From the NCBI GenBank assembly GCA_903875465.1, contig CAIQWB010000114.1:1-36471 (forward strand): a stretch of DNA of 36,471 bases, given 5' to 3'. This document shows positions 33,456 to 36,471 of the stretch, one piece after another. Every line of letters begins with the position of its first letter. Position 1 is the stretch's first letter. Made by a program: the position numbers and the translations under genes. The notes below the pieces were generated by a model. The model saw only the letters and a program-made list of their open reading frames with translations, ran no database searches and was not told the origin of the DNA. Source of the DNA: an uncultured Verrucomicrobia subdivision 3 bacterium (GTDB lineage Bacteria; Verrucomicrobiota; Verrucomicrobiia; Limisphaerales; UBA11358).

Positions 33456-35354
33456 ATGAAAATCTCCATGAATTCACGCACTTTCCGGTGGCTACCGGCA
33501 GTCATTTTGCTTGTCCTGACGGCCGCCCTGCACGCGGAGGAAGCGCTGCCGCCGGGCCGGGCGGCGGAACTGGCGGCAAGGCTGCCGGCGCAACCCGCCG
33601 GCTTTGCCTGGCCCATCACCAATCGCGCCACCTGGGAGCAACTGGCCACCGACGAAGCCTATGCGAACACCATCGCCAATGCGGATAAAATCCTAAAGCA
33701 ACCGCTGCCCGTCCAGCCGGACAGTTTGTATCTCGAATTTTCCCAGACTGGCAACCGCACGCACTGGCAGGCGGTGGCCAGTCAGCGCCGGGGCCGCATT
33801 GAAAAATTCACCCTGGCGGAGGCCTTGCAAAATCAGGGCCGCTATCTGCCCGCGCTGGAGGCCACCATCACCGCCCTGTGCCAGGAAAAAACCTGGCTGA
33901 TGCCGGCGCATGATGGTGGCTTGCGTAATTTTCATGGCCAGGAAATCACTCCCGACCTGGGGGCTACCGGCCTGGCGGCGGATTTGGCCGAGGCCGATTA
34001 TGTGCTCGGCGACCACCTCTCGCCGGCGACGCGGCAACTGATCCGGGACAATATCCGGCACCGGGTCCTGGATCCCTTTCGCGCCATGATTGAGGGCCGC
34101 CAGAAAGCAGCGTTTTGGGTGCGCACGCCGATGAACTGGAACGCGGTGTGCGTGGGCAACACCGTCTTTGCCGCGCTGGCGCTGCTCGATTCGCGCGAGG
34201 ACCGCGCCTTTTATGCCACGGCGGGCGAGCATTGCATTCAGTATTTCCTATCCGGCTTCACCCCGGATGGGTATTGCGCCGAGGGAGTGGGTTATTGGAA
34301 TTATGGCTTTGGCCATTTCATTTTGCTGACCGAGACCCTGCGCCAGGCCACGGGCGGCCAACTGGATTTGCTGGCGAATGACCGGGCCATTGCCGCAGCG
34401 CGATTCTGCCAGCGCAGTGAAATTTTGCCGGGTATTTTCCCCACCATCTCGGATGTCAACCCCGGCACCAAACCGAGTTCGCAACTGGCCGCTTATGTGG
34501 GCCGCCGGCTGGGCTGGCCGACCACCGCGAAATTGACTGGTGCCGGCGATGGTCTGGCCATGAACCTGATGCTCGCCAGCCTGCCGGCCAACGTACCGGT
34601 GGCCCGCCAGCTGGAAGCCAGCGGCGACAACCCGCTGCGCAGCTTTTTTCCCGGTGGGGGCGTGCTGATCGCCCGCAACACCCCGGAGCAATACCCGGCT
34701 TTCGCGGCAGCGCTCAAGGGCGGCAACAACAATGAACCGCACAACCATAATGACGTGGGCAGTTTCAGTGTGGTTCTGGGACGGAACATGGTCGTTTGCG
34801 ATCCGGGTGGCGAGGTGTATACGGCGCGCACATTCGGGCCGCACCGTTATGACAGCAAGGTACTGAGCAGCTACGGGCATGCCGTTCCAGTGGTGGCCGG
34901 ACAACTGCAAAAAGCGGGAGCCGACGCGCGCGGCATTATTCTTACCAGCAATTTCACGGCGAAGGCGGATACCTATGGCCTCGACATCCGCTCTGCCTAC
35001 GCGGTGCCGGACTTGCAATCCCTGGTGCGCACCTTTGTGTTTCAGCGCGGGGCCACGCCTGCCCTCGACGTAAGCGACGCGTTTAAATTCACTGCTCCGG
35101 AAGCGTTTGCCAGCACGCTCATCACCTGGGGCACGGTCCAGTCCGCCGGTCCGACCGCACTGACCATCACCGATGGCGACAACAGCGTCCGGGTCACCAT
35201 TGACACTCAGGGGCACCCCTTCCAATGGCATGAGGAGATCATCCACGAGGACGTGGACACCAAACGCAAGCCGGTGCGCGTGCTCATTGAGCTGGCGGAT
35301 AAAATCGCGGAGGGGACAATCACCCTGCGCATTGAGCCGGTGGCAGGCAAGTAA
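33456..35354 (+). CDS. Secreted heparinase II/III-family polysaccharide lyase
   Basis: A 632-residue exported protein. The signal peptide ends near LHA/EE, and ATG at 33468 (Met5) is an alternative start. The N-terminal alpha/alpha toroid (about 60-380) carries TPMNWNAVCVGNTV and GFTPDGYCAEGVGYWNYGFG. The heparinase II/III beta domain has NNNEPHNHNDVGSFSVVLG with His429 and His431, followed by VVCDPGGEVYTARTF. Members eliminate uronic-acid-containing glycans such as heparin-like, alginate or related polymers; the substrate is not deducible. It fits the polysaccharide-degrading lifestyle suggested by the GH78 gene. The 270 bases upstream show no other gene. Confidence 0.85.
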   Translation: MKISMNSRTFRWLPAVILLVLTAALHAEEALPPGRAAELAARLPAQPAGFAWPITNRATWEQLATDEAYANTIANADKILKQPLPVQPDSLYLEFSQTGNRTHWQAVASQRRGRIEKFTLAEALQNQGRYLPALEATITALCQEKTWLMPAHDGGLRNFHGQEITPDLGATGLAADLAEADYVLGDHLSPATRQLIRDNIRHRVLDPFRAMIEGRQKAAFWVRTPMNWNAVCVGNTVFAALALLDSREDRAFYATAGEHCIQYFLSGFTPDGYCAEGVGYWNYGFGHFILLTETLRQATGGQLDLLANDRAIAAARFCQRSEILPGIFPTISDVNPGTKPSSQLAAYVGRRLGWPTTAKLTGAGDGLAMNLMLASLPANVPVARQLEASGDNPLRSFFPGGGVLIARNTPEQYPAFAAALKGGNNNEPHNHNDVGSFSVVLGRNMVVCDPGGEVYTARTFGPHRYDSKVLSSYGHAVPVVAGQLQKAGADARGIILTSNFTAKADTYGLDIRSAYAVPDLQSLVRTFVFQRGATPALDVSDAFKFTAPEAFASTLITWGTVQSAGPTALTITDGDNSVRVTIDTQGHPFQWHEEIIHEDVDTKRKPVRVLIELADKIAEGTITLRIEPVAGK

Positions 35355-35605
35355 GGGCTTTTTAAAGCCGGATTTGCCGGCATACGTCTCACCAGCCTGC
35401 GGGTCAAAGGGCGTTCATGGCTCAAGGCATCGGACGGGCATAGTTAACCAACGCAGGCAAAGCGGCGAAACACCTGGAATTTCAGGCAATGGAAAACGAG
35501 TCCGACCTGCATGCCGAGGGCTTCCGGCAACGCTTGGGAACCATGCGGCAGGGAAGGCATACCTCGGAGCTGGAGGGAAAACCACGCCGGTTGCCGGTTT
35601 TAAGG

Positions 35606-35840
35606 TTTGAACTCGAACTCCGAAATTAAAACAGCCGGTCTGCATCCATCTCTTGGTTTAAACGCTTTGGAACATTGGCTTCCCAAGCCGCTGCCAATCA
35701 GTTGCCCATTTAAGGGTGTGCGCTTCGCGCAGCGGCAGTCTCGCCAGACCACTGCGGGTATGTCGGCGATTTTTCCAAAGTGTTTCTGCTCCAACATCTT
35801 GACGCATCCCAGCCATTTTACTTTCGGAGTTCGGGTTTAA
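35606..35840. mobile_element. MITE-like element, copy B (235 bp, terminal inverted repeats)
   Basis: Same orientation and length as copy A at 20245-20479. Ends: left TTTGAACTCGAACTCCGAAA; right, reverse-complemented, TTTAAACCCGAACTCCGAAA, so about 19 bp match with two mismatches. The interior is about 90% identical to copy A. No transposase. The right end is directly followed by a truncated gene. Between the lyase gene and this element (35355-35605) only short weak hairpins just after the lyase stop are seen. Confidence 0.75.
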
Positions 35841-36031
35841 AAATTAATGACCAAGTGGCTTTTCCAGCGGAGGAAATTTCTGACTGGATGTTTTTGGAGG
35901 ACCGGCAAATTGTTGGCGGATTTACGATTCGCGGGCTGCGGAAGCACACGAGCGTTCAGGATGGCGCCATTTTTGACAGCCGTCGGCAATTCAAACAATC
36001 AATCTGCGGCAAAAACCGGGGCGAAAATTGA
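35841..36031 (+). pseudogene. 5'-truncated DUF2314 gene remnant
   Basis: Directly after the element's right end an open frame reads KINDQVAFPAEEISDWMFLE and then DRQIVGGFTIRGLRKH, ending at TGA 36029-36031. This is the C-terminal signature of DUF2314 (G/N-D-x-V-x-F/V-x-x-x-x-I-S-D-W-M ... GG-Y/F-T-I-R). The N-terminal half of the family (about 60-80 residues) is absent and is not found upstream of the element, so the gene is broken. It could only be translated using a start inside the element. The remaining C-terminal tail looks natural. Confidence 0.55.
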
Positions 36032-36039
36032 TTTGCCGT

Positions 36040-36471
36040 TCAATCATCATCCACCAGCTTCACCGCCCAAACCGGATACGGCACTTGAGAGCCTTTCACG
36101 GAGCGCCAGATTATCCGGTTGAGGAGGTCTTCAGGGCATTGATCCTCCTGCTTGAAGTTCAGCCGGGCGGAAACATAGGCGTCCTGGCGCAACACGGGAT
36201 CCTTGATGGCTTCAGGCCGGGCATTTAATTTGTCCAATGGCACCTGGTTGGTGAGGGCGGTGTAAGCGGTGAAATCGGGTGTGTTGGTAAAGCAATCGAA
36301 CATCGGGGTGGCGGTGGCATCCATCTGGTTCATGGGCGGCAGTCCGAGGATGAGTTCCATGGTGCGCAACAGGCTGGTTTGGTTGTACTGGGTGCTCACC
36401 ACGGTGTGGCGCCTGGTGTAAGGGCTTACCACGTAGGCCGTGGTGCGGTAACCGCTCACGTGATCCCAGCC
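36040..36471 (-). CDS. Phosphoesterase-family protein, C-terminal part
   Basis: Only the last 143 residues lie in the window; the frame is open to the edge (GWDHVSGYRTTAYVVSPYTR). The sequence TSLLRTMELILGLPPMNQMD and ATPMFDCF is typical of the C-terminal end of the alkaline-phosphatase-like phosphoesterase domain found in YncE-type beta-propeller fusions and phospholipase-C-like proteins. The catalytic metal site and any propeller or signal peptide would be beyond the window. It ends 8 bases from the DUF2314 remnant, in convergent orientation. Confidence 0.75.
   Translation of the reverse strand, partial: GWDHVSGYRTTAYVVSPYTRRHTVVSTQYNQTSLLRTMELILGLPPMNQMDATATPMFDCFTNTPDFTAYTALTNQVPLDKLNARPEAIKDPVLRQDAYVSARLNFKQEDQCPEDLLNRIIWRSVKGSQVPYPVWAVKLVDDD

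Noticed and set aside
35847-36122. 91-codon plus-strand frame overlapping the DUF2314 remnant
   Set aside because: It is in a different frame from the DUF2314 match and overlaps the 3' end of the phosphoesterase gene on the other strand; its composition is uninformative.

Overview
The window looks like a chromosomal segment of a Verrucomicrobiota bacterium, probably of the Pedosphaera/Limisphaerales type. This is inferred from the gene content. There is a Minf_1886-type protein, a family largely confined to Verrucomicrobia and Planctomycetes. Secreted GH78 and heparinase-type polysaccharide enzymes and an SNF2 helicase are present. Shine-Dalgarno sites are few, GC is high, and the intergenic spaces carry many small hairpin repeats. 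No phage, conjugative or CRISPR module was seen.

Layout. 1-847 is non-coding repeat DNA with a 263-bp direct duplication. 848-5630 holds prfC, divergent from a histidine kinase with a periplasmic binding-protein-like sensor domain, followed by its FixJ-type response regulator. 5631-8288 holds a Spy-like periplasmic protein with a clear terminator, hemL and a DUF192 lipoprotein. 8392-11154 holds tRNA-Arg(TCT), a divergent dihydropteroate-synthase-like protein, and a reverse-strand chain with start/stop overlaps: UPF0175-type antitoxin, PIN/DUF3368 toxin, EgtD-like methyltransferase. 11202-15781 holds two secreted amidohydrolase-family proteins, the larger being a fusion of a degenerate and an intact domain. 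15782-20114 holds hairpin repeats, a hypothetical protein, an AsmA-like membrane protein, a fumarylacetoacetase-family hydrolase, a 43-residue membrane peptide, the Minf_1886-type protein and a TatD-type nuclease.

20115-24006 holds a MITE-like element abutting an alpha-L-rhamnosidase gene. 24062-26384 holds tcdA divergent from thiH-thiS. 26413-28138 holds an MscS channel and a lipid-A-biosynthesis N-terminal-domain protein ending in a zinc ribbon. 28139-29791 holds two small membrane proteins and asd. 29922-35354 holds an SNF2 helicase and a secreted heparinase II/III-type lyase. 35355-36471 holds a second copy of the MITE-like element, a DUF2314 gene remnant cut off at the element edge, and the C-terminal part of a phosphoesterase-family protein that runs off the window.

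Most genes are housekeeping or polysaccharide catabolism. The best leads are the 235-bp element with terminal inverted repeats (two copies, one ending inside a stop codon and one at a truncated gene), the DHPS-like protein that lacks key active-site residues, the toxin-antitoxin pair coupled to an EgtD-like methyltransferase, and the metal-ligand-poor amidohydrolases beside an intact one.
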